Origin: Novosphingobium arvoryzae
Lineage (GTDB): Bacteria; Pseudomonadota; Alphaproteobacteria; Sphingomonadales; Sphingomonadaceae
DNA: 64,000 nucleotides
NCBI RefSeq assembly: GCF_014652615.1
Contig: NZ_BMZD01000002.1
Coordinates: forward strand, 62,001-126,000
Reading direction: 5' to 3'
Position 1 is the first letter of the stretch. Each line of letters begins with the position of its first letter. The notes beneath the pieces are model-generated. The model had not been told where the DNA came from, made no database searches, and was given only the letters and a program-made list of their open reading frames with translations. The position numbers and the translations under genes were made by a program. Positions 1-8,653 of the stretch are shown here, piece after piece.

Positions 1-11
1 GGGCAGGCCTG

Positions 12-956
12 ATGCGGCGCGCGGCCCTGATCATCATCGCCATTGCGCTTGGCTGCACCGGCAGCGCACAGGCTAAACGCAAAACCGCACCCGCGCCCGC
101 TCCGGTCGTGGTTGCCCCGCCGCCCCTCCCGACCAGCGTCGACCGCCTCGATTTTGAGCAAATGAAGGTGATCCTCAAAAGCTTTGGCTGGAACGCGGAA
201 TTCACCGGCGGCGGCAAGGACCCGTATCTGGGGGTCTGGAGCAAGCTTGGCATGCCCTACACCATTACCGGCGTGCAATGCCCTGACGATACGGGTCGCA
301 ATTGCGAGGCGATCCGGTTGTGGTATCGCAACCCGGTCCAGCACCCCGATGCGGCGGGCATTTCGCGGCGGATCAACCAGAGCCAGTTCTTCCTGCGCAG
401 CCGCTTTCAGCCTTCGCACGATGGCAGTCCGCCCTATCTGTTTCCGGAACGAACCATCATCCTGAAAGGCGGGGTCACCCCCGCGCAGATCGCGGCCAAC
501 CTGATCGAATTCGACCGCTGGATCATCGATCTCGTGCCGAATGTCGGTTACGCGCTGCCTGCTTCCTATACCGGCCCCCGTACGGCGCCGGTCGCCCAGT
601 CCGCCTCAGCCGCCCCCAGCGGCTCTGGCCTGGTGCCGGGGCGCTATCGCACCACGATCAACAACAGCAACGGCACCTTCAGCGAAGACATCTGCATGAC
701 TGCGTCCGATATGCGCGAGCCAATCCACAAGATCGCCGCGGATCTGACCAACGGCGGCAGTGGCTGTTCGATTTCGGGCGGCGGCGGCTCGGTCAGGATG
801 CAGTGCACCGGACGGATCGTGGACGGCAATATTTCGGCCAGCGGGATGAGCACCAGCCTTCGCTGGTCCGGCAATGCCCTGATCAACACCGATGGTTTGG
901 GCGGACGCGACCGCATCCAGTTTCAGGGCAGCGCCAGCCGGATTGGGGATTGCTAG
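12..956 (+). CDS. Secreted protein with C-terminal DUF3617-like region
   Basis: This is a 314-residue exported protein of unknown function. Residues 1-21 form a signal peptide (charged RR, hydrophobic run, cleavage after AQA), followed by an Ala/Pro-rich linker and a globular region of about 150 residues I do not recognise. The last ~105 residues, starting near PGRYRTTI and containing four spaced Cys, resemble the DUF3617 family of small periplasmic proteins common in sphingomonads; this assignment is from pattern only. The ATG overlaps by one base the TGA at 10-12 that ends an open frame entering from the left edge, so it is probably the last gene of a plus-strand operon. It converges with mltG, whose stop is 10 bases away. 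Confidence 0.7.
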   Translation: MRRAALIIIAIALGCTGSAQAKRKTAPAPAPVVVAPPPLPTSVDRLDFEQMKVILKSFGWNAEFTGGGKDPYLGVWSKLGMPYTITGVQCPDDTGRNCEAIRLWYRNPVQHPDAAGISRRINQSQFFLRSRFQPSHDGSPPYLFPERTIILKGGVTPAQIAANLIEFDRWIIDLVPNVGYALPASYTGPRTAPVAQSASAAPSGSGLVPGRYRTTINNSNGTFSEDICMTASDMREPIHKIAADLTNGGSGCSISGGGGSVRMQCTGRIVDGNISASGMSTSLRWSGNALINTDGLGGRDRIQFQGSASRIGDC

Positions 957-966
957 CGCGAAGCGC

Positions 967-1929
967 TCAGAAATCCCCGCGCGCCTTGCGGATCGCGTAC
1001 CAGCGTTCGACGTTGGCGTTATGCTCCGGCAGGGTTTCGGCGAACAGGTGGCCGCCCGTGCCATCCGCGACCATGTACAGTGCCCGCGTTTCCGCCGGGT
1101 TGAGCACGGCGGCGATGGATTCCTTGCCCGGATTGGTGATCGGTCCGCGCGGCAGGCCAACCATGCTGTAGGTGTTGTAGTCGTTCACCGCCTGAATCTC
1201 GCTCTGGCGAATGCGGCGGCCCAGCGGTTTGCCCTTGGTGATCGGATAGATGATCGTCGGGTCGGCCTGCAGCATGATCCCCTGCCGCAGCCGGTTGGAA
1301 TAGAGCCCGGCCACCACGCGGCGCTCGGAAGGCTTGCCGGTTTCCTTCTCGACGATGGAGGCCAGCGTCAGCGCCTCCTCCGGGGTCTTGACCGCAATGT
1401 TGCTGCCCCGCCCGGCCCACAGTTCGGCCAGCGTGCGGCGCATCGCCGCCTGCATCCGCAGCAGCACGTCCTGCCGGGATTCCCCGCGCTTGATCTCATA
1501 GGTGTCAGGCAGGACCGAGCCTTCCTCGGGCACCGCGATGTCGCCGGTCAGCAGCGGCTGGGCCATCAGCCGCTCATAGACCATGATCGACGGCATCCCT
1601 TCCGGGATGGTCACGAACCGGCGCAGCACCGCATCGCCTTGCAGGATCGACAGGATCTTTGACGGGCTGGCGCCATGCGGCAGCAGGAATTCGCCCGCCT
1701 TGATCGGCGCGCCGCCGCCAAAGATGCGGGCGCGCAACCGGAACGATTCGGCCGAGGCAATCGCCCCTTCGTCTTCCAGCTTGTCCGCCACCGTGCTCAG
1801 GCTGGAGCCATCGGGCACGGTGAACGGCGTGTCCTTGACCAGCGGGCCAGAGCCGTACCAACCCGAAACGAACCAGCCCAGCAGCAGCAGGACCGCCAGG
1901 ACGGCGGCCAGCGCGCCGCGACGGATCAT
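967..1929 (-). CDS. mltG: Endolytic peptidoglycan transglycosylase MltG
   Basis: MltG (YceG family, 320 residues) is an inner-membrane lytic transglycosylase that cuts nascent glycan strands and limits their length. One N-terminal transmembrane helix spans about residues 5-22. A LysM-like part follows (PFTVPDGSSLSTVADKL), then the catalytic domain with the family motif SIVEKET at 191-197, where E194 matches the catalytic Glu of E. coli MltG. The PRGPITNPG motif near the C-terminus is also typical. The start codon shares one base with the fabF stop (TGATG), so translation is probably coupled. The order acpP-fabF-mltG is widely conserved. Confidence 0.95.
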   Translation of the reverse strand: MIRRGALAAVLAVLLLLGWFVSGWYGSGPLVKDTPFTVPDGSSLSTVADKLEDEGAIASAESFRLRARIFGGGAPIKAGEFLLPHGASPSKILSILQGDAVLRRFVTIPEGMPSIMVYERLMAQPLLTGDIAVPEEGSVLPDTYEIKRGESRQDVLLRMQAAMRRTLAELWAGRGSNIAVKTPEEALTLASIVEKETGKPSERRVVAGLYSNRLRQGIMLQADPTIIYPITKGKPLGRRIRQSEIQAVNDYNTYSMVGLPRGPITNPGKESIAAVLNPAETRALYMVADGTGGHLFAETLPEHNANVERWYAIRKARGDF

Positions 1930-3191
1930 CAGTCTTCCACCGCCTTCACGATGACGCTGGCATTGGTCCCGCCGAACCCGAAGCTGTTGTTCAGCGCCGC
2001 GCGCACGACGCGCTTGCGGGCAACGTGCGGCACCAGATCAACGCCTTCGGTGCCTTCGTCCGGGTTATCGAGGTTCAGCGTCGGCGGCACGATCTGGTCG
2101 CGGATCGCGAGGATGCAGAAGATCGTCTCCACCGCGCCCGCGCCGCCCAGCAGGTGGCCGATGGCGGACTTGGTGCTGCTCATCGAGGCGCCCGACAGGT
2201 CATCGCCCAGCACGCGCTTCACCGCCGCCAGTTCAATGGTGTCGGCCATGGTCGAGGTGCCGTGGGCGTTGACATAATCGATGTCGCCCGGGCCCATCCC
2301 GGCCTTCTTCAGCGCCATGCGCATGGCCAGTTCCGCGCCCTTGCCTTCAGGGTGCGGGGCGGTGACGTGATAGGCATCGCCCGACAGGCCATAGCCGACC
2401 ACTTCGGCATAGATCTTCGCACCGCGCGCCTTGGCGTGCTCGTATTCTTCCAGCACGACCACGCCCGCACCTTCGCCCATGACGAACCCGTCGCGGTCCT
2501 TGTCATAGGGGCGGCTGGCCTGTTCCGGGCGGTCGTTGAAGCTGCAGTTGAGCGCGCGGGCCTGGGCAAACCCGGCGACGCCCAGCGGATTGATGGTGCC
2601 TTCCGCACCACCCGCCAGCATCACGTCGGCATCGCCGTCCTTGATCATGCGCGCGGCATCACCGATCGAATGCGCCCCGGTGGAGCACGCCGTGACGACC
2701 GCGTGGTTCGGCCCCATCAGGCCATACTTGATCGAAACCTGACCCGAAATCAGGTTGATCAGGCGGCCATGCACGAAGTGCGGCGACACGCGGCCCGGGC
2801 CCTTTTCATGCAGGACAATCGATTCGCTTTCGATCCCCGGCAGCCCGCCAATGCCCGAACCGATCGAGCAGCCGGTGCGCTGCTTCAGATCGTCGTCCAT
2901 CTCGGCAAGGCCGGCGTCTTCGAGCGCCTGCCCGGCGGCGTCGATGCCATAGACGATGAACGGATCGACCTGGCGCTGGATCTTGTGGTCGACGCGCTTG
3001 TTGGGGTCGAAACCATATTCATGGTCGGCCGGCTTCACTTCGCAGGCGATGTGGCACTTCTGGTTGCTGGTATCGAACCGGGTGATCTTCCCCGCGCCCG
3101 ACTTGCTGGCGAGGAGGTTCTTCCAAACCGTTTCGACATCCGCACCCAGCGGCGTGACAAGGCCCAGTCCGGTAACGACAACACGACGCAT
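1929..3191 (-). CDS. fabF: 3-oxoacyl-ACP synthase II (KAS II)
   Basis: FabF condenses malonyl-ACP with acyl-ACP during fatty-acid elongation. With the ATG at 3191 the protein has 420 residues, normal for the family, and begins MRRVVVTGLG like other FabF proteins; a GGAG ribosome site precedes this ATG, so I reject the longer frame starting at 3269. The Cys-His-His triad is visible: C169 in VVTACSTGAH, H310 in NAHGTSTMADT and H346 in KSAIGHLLGG. It lies 208 bases downstream of acpP, its substrate carrier, with a repeat-rich spacer between them, and overlaps mltG by one base. Confidence 0.97.
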   Translation of the reverse strand: MRRVVVTGLGLVTPLGADVETVWKNLLASKSGAGKITRFDTSNQKCHIACEVKPADHEYGFDPNKRVDHKIQRQVDPFIVYGIDAAGQALEDAGLAEMDDDLKQRTGCSIGSGIGGLPGIESESIVLHEKGPGRVSPHFVHGRLINLISGQVSIKYGLMGPNHAVVTACSTGAHSIGDAARMIKDGDADVMLAGGAEGTINPLGVAGFAQARALNCSFNDRPEQASRPYDKDRDGFVMGEGAGVVVLEEYEHAKARGAKIYAEVVGYGLSGDAYHVTAPHPEGKGAELAMRMALKKAGMGPGDIDYVNAHGTSTMADTIELAAVKRVLGDDLSGASMSSTKSAIGHLLGGAGAVETIFCILAIRDQIVPPTLNLDNPDEGTEGVDLVPHVARKRVVRAALNNSFGFGGTNASVIVKAVED

Positions 3192-3243
3192 AGAAAGCTC
3201 CGAAAATCCAGCATTCAGGCCTGAAAGTGACCACGCCGGGACT

Positions 3244-3279
3244 GAAAACGCAACAGGCCCGGAAAACACAACAGGCCCA
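3244..3279. repeat. Two-copy 18-bp tandem repeat
   Basis: Two adjacent 18-base units (3244-3261 and 3262-3279) differ at two positions; both contain CAACAGGCCC. They lie in the acpP-fabF spacer, just upstream of the fabF ribosome site and next to a REP-like element. Confidence 0.75.
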
Positions 3280-3284
3280 GTCCC

Positions 3285-3375
3285 TTGCGGGCTGAGCCTG
3301 TCGAAGCCCCGTCCTTCACTTCGCGCAAACCGGGAAGAAAGGGCAGCCCATCGACACGCTCAGGGCAAACGGGGA
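3285..3375. repeat. REP-like inverted palindromic element
   Basis: Two arms resemble the widespread bacterial extragenic repeat built on CTTCGACAGGCTCAGG. The arm near 3287-3310 carries it in reverse orientation (GCTGAGCCTGTCGAAGC), and the arm near 3348-3374 carries a degenerate forward copy (CATCGACACGCTCAGGGC). They face each other across about 40 bases, the usual layout of a REP doublet. The element lies within the acpP-fabF transcript and could modulate expression or mRNA stability between the two genes; that role is inference. Confidence 0.7.
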
Positions 3376-3399
3376 ATGGTTGGGCTATACAGCCCGTGA

Positions 3400-3636
3400 T
3401 CAGCCCTTGTGATCGTTGATGAACTTGATCGCGTCCGAGACGGTGGCGATCTTTTCAGCCGCATCGTCAGGGATTTCGACGCCAAATTCTTCTTCGAAGG
3501 CCATGACGAGTTCGACGATGTCGAGGCTGTCGGCACCCAGGTCGTCGATGAAGCTCGCGTCCTCAGTCACCTTTTCGGCTTCGACGCCGAGGTGCTCGAC
3601 GACAATCTTCTTAACCCGATCAGCGGTGTCGCTCAT
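3400..3636 (-). CDS. acpP: Acyl carrier protein
   Basis: AcpP (78 residues, strongly acidic) carries growing acyl chains on a 4'-phosphopantetheine arm. The attachment site is S37 in the DSL motif ([11 protein letters not shown]). The ATG at 3636 ([10 protein letters not shown]) is the family start and has a GAAGGGG ribosome site; the in-frame codon 18 bases upstream adds nothing conserved. It is the first gene of acpP-fabF-mltG. A pair of mutually exclusive small hairpins (TTGCC/GGCAA inside GCATTGC/GCAATGC, 3691-3717) lies in its leader. Confidence 0.97.
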   Translation of the reverse strand: MSDTADRVKKIVVEHLGVEAEKVTEDASFIDDLGADSLDIVELVMAFEEEFGVEIPDDAAEKIATVSDAIKFINDHKG

Positions 3637-3800
3637 TATTGTGCCCCTTCTCAAACGGAGGATGGAATATCGAAAGTCGCCCTAATGCCCGCATTGCCTG
3701 CTGGCAAGAGCAATGCGGCGCGGCGCATACCACTTCATGCAGCGTTATGCGCAGCTTTCAACGCGTTTGGCGCAATTCGGAACCGGTCGGCCGCAACGAG

Positions 3801-3831
3801 AACGCCCCCGGACTGTCCGTCCGGGGGCGTT
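3801..3831. terminator. Stem-loop terminator downstream of aspS
   Basis: A perfect 13-bp inverted repeat (AACGCCCCCGGAC with its complement, loop TGTCC) lies 30 bases beyond the aspS stop. There is no strong T-run on either side, so termination efficiency is uncertain; position and stability favour a terminator for aspS. Confidence 0.7.
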
Positions 3832-3860
3832 GCCAAGCTTCAAGCTGGAATTGCCGCGCT

Positions 3861-5645
3861 TCACTGCGCCTTGGGCGGTTCCACCACGCGCAGGTGCAAT
3901 TCGCGCAGCTGCTTGTTTTCCGGCACCGAAGGGGCGCCCATCAGCAGGTCTTCGGCGCGCTGGTTCATCGGGAACAGCGTGATTTCGCGCAGGTTCTGCG
4001 CGCCGCACAGCAGCATCACGATGCGGTCCACGCCCGCGGCCATCCCGCCATGCGGCGGTGCGCCGTACTGGAACGCGCGGTACAGGCCGCCAAAGCGTTC
4101 TTCCACGTCCTGCCGCGACAGGCCGGTCAGCTCGAACGCCTTGACCATCAGGTCCGGGTGCTGATTGCGGATCGAGCCGGAGGCGATTTCATAACCGTTG
4201 CAGACCAGATCGTACTGGTACGCCTTGATCGTCAGCGGGTCCTGGTTTTCCAGCGCATCCATTCCGCCTTGCGGCATCGAGAACGGGTTGTGCGCGAAAT
4301 CGACCTTCTTGTTGTCCTCGTCCCATTCATAGAACGGGAAGTCGACGATCCAACACAGCTCGAACCGGTCCTTGTCGATCAGGTCCAGCTGCTCGCCCAC
4401 GCGGATGCGGGCCGCACCGGCCAGCTTGGCGGCCTGCTCTTCCTTGCCGGCGGCAAAGAACGCCCCGTCGTCCGGGCCAAGGCCCAGCGCATCGAACAGC
4501 GCGGCCATCTTGTCCTCGCCGTGGTTCTTGGCGATCGGCCCGCCGAACACGCCGCCCTTGCGGGTGACATAGCCCAGCCCCGCATGGCCCTCGCTGCGCG
4601 CCCATTCGTTCATGTCGTCAAAGAACTTGCGGCTCTTGTCCGCGGTGTTCGGGGCCGGAATCAGCCGCACGACGCCGCCGGTGCCGACGATCTTCTCGAA
4701 CAGGCCAAAGCCGGATGAGGTGAACTCGCTCGTCACATCGCGGATGATCAACGGGTTGCGCAGGTCCGGCTTGTCCGAACCGTAATCCAGCATCGCCTGG
4801 GCATGGGGAATGCGGCGGAAGCTGCCCGCCGGGGTCACGGGGCGGCCGTCGGCAAAGGCTTCGAACACGCCCGCCAGCACCGGCTCCATCGTTTCCCAGA
4901 CTTCTTCCTGGGTGACGAAGCTCATCTCCAGGTCGAGCTGGTAGAACTCGCCGGGCAGCCGGTCGGCGCGCGGGTCTTCGTCGCGGAAGCACGGCGCAAT
5001 CTGGAAATAACGGTCGAAACCGGCAACCATCAGCAGCTGCTTGTACTGCTGCGGCGCCTGCGGCAGCGCATAGAACTTGCCCGCGTGGATGCGGCTGGGC
5101 ACCAGGAAGTCGCGCGCGCCTTCGGGGCTGGACGCGGTCAGAATCGGGGTCGAAAACTCGGTGAAGCCCACCCCTTCCATCCGGCGGCGCATGTCCGAGA
5201 TGATCCTGGTGCGCTTGACGATGTTGGCGTGCAGCGTTTCCCGGCGCAGATCGAGGAAGCGATAGCGCAGGCGGATGTCTTCGGGGTATTCCTGTTCCCC
5301 GGCTACCGGCAGCGGCAGTTCCTCAGCCCGGCTGAGGACCGTGGCGGCGCGCGCGAACACTTCGATCTCGCCGGTCGGCAGGTTGGGATTGACGGTGGCG
5401 GCGCTGCGGGCCTTCACCTCGCCGTCGATGGTCACCACGCTTTCGACGCGCAGCGATTCGAGCACGGCCAGCGCCGGGCTGTCGCTGTCGGCAACGATCT
5501 GGGTAATCCCGTAATGGTCGCGCAAGTCGACGAACAGGACGCCGCCATGATCGCGCTTGCGATGGACCCAGCCCGACAGGCGGATGGTCTGGCCAACATC
5601 GGCTGCGCTGAGCGCGCCGCAGGTGTGCGAACGATAGAGGTGCAT
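3861..5645 (-). CDS. aspS: Aspartate--tRNA(Asp/Asn) ligase
   Basis: AspS is a class IIb aminoacyl-tRNA synthetase of bacterial type (594 residues from [10 protein letters not shown]). Visible parts are the N-terminal OB-fold anticodon-binding domain (~1-105), motif 2 around [17 protein letters not shown], the bacterial GAD insertion in the middle, and motif 3 at [13 protein letters not shown] near the C-terminus. Alphaproteobacterial AspRS often also charges tRNA(Asn) for the GatCAB route; that is family knowledge and is not shown here. The ATG at 5645 fits the family start. The gene is divergent from rnd and has its own stem-loop downstream. Confidence 0.97.
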   Translation of the reverse strand: MHLYRSHTCGALSAADVGQTIRLSGWVHRKRDHGGVLFVDLRDHYGITQIVADSDSPALAVLESLRVESVVTIDGEVKARSAATVNPNLPTGEIEVFARAATVLSRAEELPLPVAGEQEYPEDIRLRYRFLDLRRETLHANIVKRTRIISDMRRRMEGVGFTEFSTPILTASSPEGARDFLVPSRIHAGKFYALPQAPQQYKQLLMVAGFDRYFQIAPCFRDEDPRADRLPGEFYQLDLEMSFVTQEEVWETMEPVLAGVFEAFADGRPVTPAGSFRRIPHAQAMLDYGSDKPDLRNPLIIRDVTSEFTSSGFGLFEKIVGTGGVVRLIPAPNTADKSRKFFDDMNEWARSEGHAGLGYVTRKGGVFGGPIAKNHGEDKMAALFDALGLGPDDGAFFAAGKEEQAAKLAGAARIRVGEQLDLIDKDRFELCWIVDFPFYEWDEDNKKVDFAHNPFSMPQGGMDALENQDPLTIKAYQYDLVCNGYEIASGSIRNQHPDLMVKAFELTGLSRQDVEERFGGLYRAFQYGAPPHGGMAAGVDRIVMLLCGAQNLREITLFPMNQRAEDLLMGAPSVPENKQLRELHLRVVEPPKAQ

Positions 5646-5759
5646 CGAAACTCTTTCCAATCGGCTGCCAATCAGGCAGGGGGAAGCCGCGGCTAACAGG
5701 CGATAGCCGCGTTTTTGTCAAGCCGCGGGCTCGCACGGGCCCACTTACAGAAAAGTCAC

Positions 5760-7010
5760 ATGAAGATACATCCACTGATTACGACGACCGATGCGCTGGC
5801 CGAGCTGTGCGAACGCCTGTCCATGGCGCAGTTCGTGTGCGTCGATACCGAGTTCATGCGCGAGAACACGTATTGGCCGGAACTCTGCCTGATCCAGATT
5901 GCCGACAATCAGGAAGCCGCTGCGATCGATCCGCTGGCCAAGGGCATCGACCTCTCGCCGCTGCTCGACCTGCTGGTCGATAACGAGGACGTGCTGAAAG
6001 TGTTCCATGCCGGCGGGCAGGACGTGGAAATCATCTACAACCTGACCGGCAAAACCCCGCACCCGATCTTCGACACGCAGATCGCGATGATGGCGGTCAG
6101 CCAGTCGGAACAGATCGGCTATTCCAACCTGGTCGAAGCCTGGCTGGGCCTGACCATCGACAAGGGCGCTCGCTTCACCGACTGGTCGCGCCGCCCGCTG
6201 ACCGAGCGGCAGATCGAATATGCCATCGGCGACGTCACCCACCTGTCGAAGATCTTCCCCAAGCTGCTGGCCCGCCTGATCAAGACCGGACGCGGCGAAT
6301 GGCTGGACATCGAGATGGAAAAGCTGGCCGATCCGGCGAACTATCGCAACGATCCCACCACCGCCTGGCAGCGGATCAAGGCGGCCGGGCGCAATCCCGC
6401 GATGCTTGGCCGCCTGAAGGCGATGGCCGCATGGCGCGAATACGAAGCGCAGGACAAGAACATCCCGCGCGGCCGGATCGCCCGCGACGAGACGCTGGCC
6501 GACCTTGCCTGTCATCCGCCCAGGCAGCAGGCCGATCTGGCCAAGGTGCGCGGCCTGTCTGCCGCCTGGAAGGACAACGAAATCGGCAAGCGCCTGATGG
6601 CGACGCTGGACGGCGCAAAGCCCCTGACCGATGCCGAGCTGCCCCCGCGCACCCCGCGCGGCGCGCCGCTGGGCAAGGAAGGCGCGCTGGTCGCCGACCT
6701 GCTCAAGCTGCTGCTGAAAATCCGCAGCCGCGAGATCGATGTCGCCGCGCGGCTGCTGGCCCGCAGCGAGGATCTGGAACTGCTGGCCGCCGGGGTGCGC
6801 CAGCTGCCCTTGCTGGAAGGCTGGCGGTTCGACCAGTTCGGCAAGGATGCGCTGGACCTCGTGGAGGGAAAGCTGGCCTTCGCCGTGGTAAACGGCAAGC
6901 TGAAGATGACCCACATCGACGACGCCCCCGCTCCGGCCGCCGCAAGCGCCGTCGCTGAAGCGGTGATCGCGGACGAACCCGTAGCGGAACCAGCCGAGGT
7001 AACCGAATGA
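5760..7010 (+). CDS. rnd: Ribonuclease D
   Basis: RNase D is a 3'-5' exoribonuclease that trims tRNA precursors. From the ATG at 5760 (MKIHPLITT) it has 416 residues. The N-terminal DEDD exonuclease domain shows exo I at CVDTEFMRENTY, exo II around FHAGGQDVEIIY and exo III near YAIGDVTHL. An HRDC domain follows (about residues 200-290, containing WREYEAQDKNIPRGRI). The ribosome site is weak, and an in-frame codon 45 bases upstream cannot be excluded. The last four bases overlap the oxyR start (ATGA), so the two are probably co-transcribed. Confidence 0.93.
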   Translation: MKIHPLITTTDALAELCERLSMAQFVCVDTEFMRENTYWPELCLIQIADNQEAAAIDPLAKGIDLSPLLDLLVDNEDVLKVFHAGGQDVEIIYNLTGKTPHPIFDTQIAMMAVSQSEQIGYSNLVEAWLGLTIDKGARFTDWSRRPLTERQIEYAIGDVTHLSKIFPKLLARLIKTGRGEWLDIEMEKLADPANYRNDPTTAWQRIKAAGRNPAMLGRLKAMAAWREYEAQDKNIPRGRIARDETLADLACHPPRQQADLAKVRGLSAAWKDNEIGKRLMATLDGAKPLTDAELPPRTPRGAPLGKEGALVADLLKLLLKIRSREIDVAARLLARSEDLELLAAGVRQLPLLEGWRFDQFGKDALDLVEGKLAFAVVNGKLKMTHIDDAPAPAAASAVAEAVIADEPVAEPAEVTE

Positions 7011-7903
7011 GCACCTATCTGCCCACGCTCAAGCAGCTGCAATACCTCGTCACGCTGCACGAACATGGGCATTTCGGGCGCGCGGCGGATGCCTGCTTCG
7101 TTTCGCAATCCACGCTCTCGGCGGGGCTGCGCGACCTGGAAACGCTGCTGGGCGTGGTGCTGGTGGAACGGACCAAGCGCGCGGTGCGCTTTACCCCGCT
7201 CGGCAACGCCGTCGTCGCCAAGGCGCACCGCCTGCTGCGCGAGGCGGAGGAGCTGTCGGACATGGTCCAGTCCGCCGGGCAACCGCTCTCGGGCGAAGTG
7301 CGGATGAGCGTCATTCCCACCATCGCCCCGTTCCTGCTGCCCCGGATGCTGCCACGCCTGCGCCGCGAGCGCCCGGCGCTGAAGCTGTTCCTGCGCGAGG
7401 AGCCGAGCGGCGCGGCAATCGAATCGCTGCATCACGGCCGCTCGGACTGCGTGCTGCTCGCCCTGCCCTATGCCACCGGCGAGGTGGAAAAGGAGACGAT
7501 CGAGCTGGACGCGCTGTTCGTGGCGTTCCCCAAGGACGATCCGCGCGATCCCCCGCTGGAAGTCTCGCCCGAACTGATCGACGAGAACCGCCTGCTACTG
7601 CTGGAAGACGGCCACTGCCTGAAGGAGCACGCGCTGGCCGCGTGCAACCGCCCGGAGCTGCGCGCCTCGGCCACCATGATCGGCACCAGCCTGCACACGC
7701 TGGTGCAGATGGTCGACAACGGCCTGGGACTGACGATGCTGCCGGAAATGGCACTGGATGCGGGCATTCTCAACGGCACCAACGTGGTCGCCCGCCCGCT
7801 GAAATCCGATACTGCCAACCGCGAGATTGCCCTCGTCTGGCGCAAGAACAGCCCGCGGGCCGAGGAATTCCGCCTGCTGGCCGAGGAACTGCGGGCGGGC
7901 TGA
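7007..7903 (+). CDS. oxyR: Hydrogen-peroxide sensor OxyR (LysR family)
   Basis: This is a 298-residue LysR-type regulator with an N-terminal winged helix-turn-helix (about residues 5-65, FGRAADACFVSQSTLSAGLR). The effector domain carries both redox cysteines of OxyR: C204 and C213 in GHCLKEHALAAC, with the same nine-residue spacing as C199/C208 in E. coli. That motif separates OxyR from other LysR members, so peroxide-responsive control of catalase and peroxiredoxin genes is a sound prediction. The start overlaps the rnd stop by four bases, an unusual partner; the gene converges with pgsA. Confidence 0.93.
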   Translation: MSTYLPTLKQLQYLVTLHEHGHFGRAADACFVSQSTLSAGLRDLETLLGVVLVERTKRAVRFTPLGNAVVAKAHRLLREAEELSDMVQSAGQPLSGEVRMSVIPTIAPFLLPRMLPRLRRERPALKLFLREEPSGAAIESLHHGRSDCVLLALPYATGEVEKETIELDALFVAFPKDDPRDPPLEVSPELIDENRLLLLEDGHCLKEHALAACNRPELRASATMIGTSLHTLVQMVDNGLGLTMLPEMALDAGILNGTNVVARPLKSDTANREIALVWRKNSPRAEEFRLLAEELRAG

Positions 7904-7916
7904 TGCGCCCCCCCTT

Positions 7917-7952
7917 GCGCCTCAATCAGCGCCTCGATCTGCGCCTCAATCC
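7917..7952. repeat. Three-copy 12-bp tandem repeat at the oxyR/pgsA junction
   Basis: Three consecutive 12-base units (7917-7928, 7929-7940, 7941-7952) share GCGCCTCaATC with single-base differences. They fill the gap between two convergent genes and reach past the pgsA stop codon at 7946-7948, so copy-number change could alter the PgsA C-terminus. Confidence 0.75.
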
Positions 7953-8548
7953 ATGTGCTTCAGGCCGACCCGCAGGTAATCCCAGCCGGTAATCACGGTC
8001 AGGATCGCTGCCGCCCACAGCGTGGTCAGGCCGACCGTGTGGGGGATGTTGATCACCTCGCCCAGCACTTCGACGTTCCAGCGCGGCAGGGCGCGGCCCA
8101 GGATCAGGGCGCCCAGTGCGACCATCTGGAACGTGGTCTTCCACTTCGCCAGCCGCGACACCGGCACCGACACTCGCAACCCGCCCAGGAATTCGCGCAG
8201 GCCCGACACCGCGATTTCGCGAATCAGGATCACCAGCCCCGCCACGACATGCAGGTCGCCCACGTAGGGCCCGGTCAGAATGCCCTTGGCTGCCAGTGCC
8301 AGGATCACCGCCGCGATCATGATCTTGTCGGCAATCGGATCCAGAAACTGGCCCAGTTTCGATACCGCGCCCTGCGAACGGGCCAGATAGCCATCGAAGT
8401 AGTCGGTAATGCCCATCAGGCAATAGAGCGCGAAGGCCCAGATATACCCCCCTTCCCAGCGCGGCCACCACAGCAGCGCGACAAGCAGGGGGACCGCGAC
8501 GATGCGCGAAAGCGTAAGCAGGTTGGGCAACGTCAGCATGGCGCCCAC
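7946..8548 (-). CDS. pgsA: Phosphatidylglycerophosphate synthase
   Basis: PgsA is a multi-pass membrane enzyme that transfers the phosphatidyl group from CDP-diacylglycerol to glycerol-3-phosphate, the first committed step to phosphatidylglycerol and cardiolipin. The CDP-alcohol phosphotransferase signature DG-x2-AR-x8-G-x3-D-x3-D is intact (DYFDGYLAR ... GQFLDPIADK). Length (200 residues) is normal. The start is taken at the GTG at 8548 because AAGGGCGG lies at ribosome-site distance; the ATG at 8539 (MLTLPNLLT) is the alternative. CDP-diacylglycerol is supplied by cdsA elsewhere in the window. Confidence 0.93.
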   Translation of the reverse strand: MGAMLTLPNLLTLSRIVAVPLLVALLWWPRWEGGYIWAFALYCLMGITDYFDGYLARSQGAVSKLGQFLDPIADKIMIAAVILALAAKGILTGPYVGDLHVVAGLVILIREIAVSGLREFLGGLRVSVPVSRLAKWKTTFQMVALGALILGRALPRWNVEVLGEVINIPHTVGLTTLWAAAILTVITGWDYLRVGLKHMD

Positions 8549-8653
8549 GCATAACCGCCCTTGTGCCGTGGCAAAAGGGTCTGATTGGGGGTTGCTGCGT
8601 CATAATTCACGGCTAGGGTCCGCGCCGACATCGACGGCCACAAAAGCGAACGC

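Noticed and set aside
1-12. Separate partial gene at the left edge (ends GQA-stop)
   Set aside because: Only three codons are visible; it is noted with the first gene because of the TGATG overlap but cannot be supported alone.
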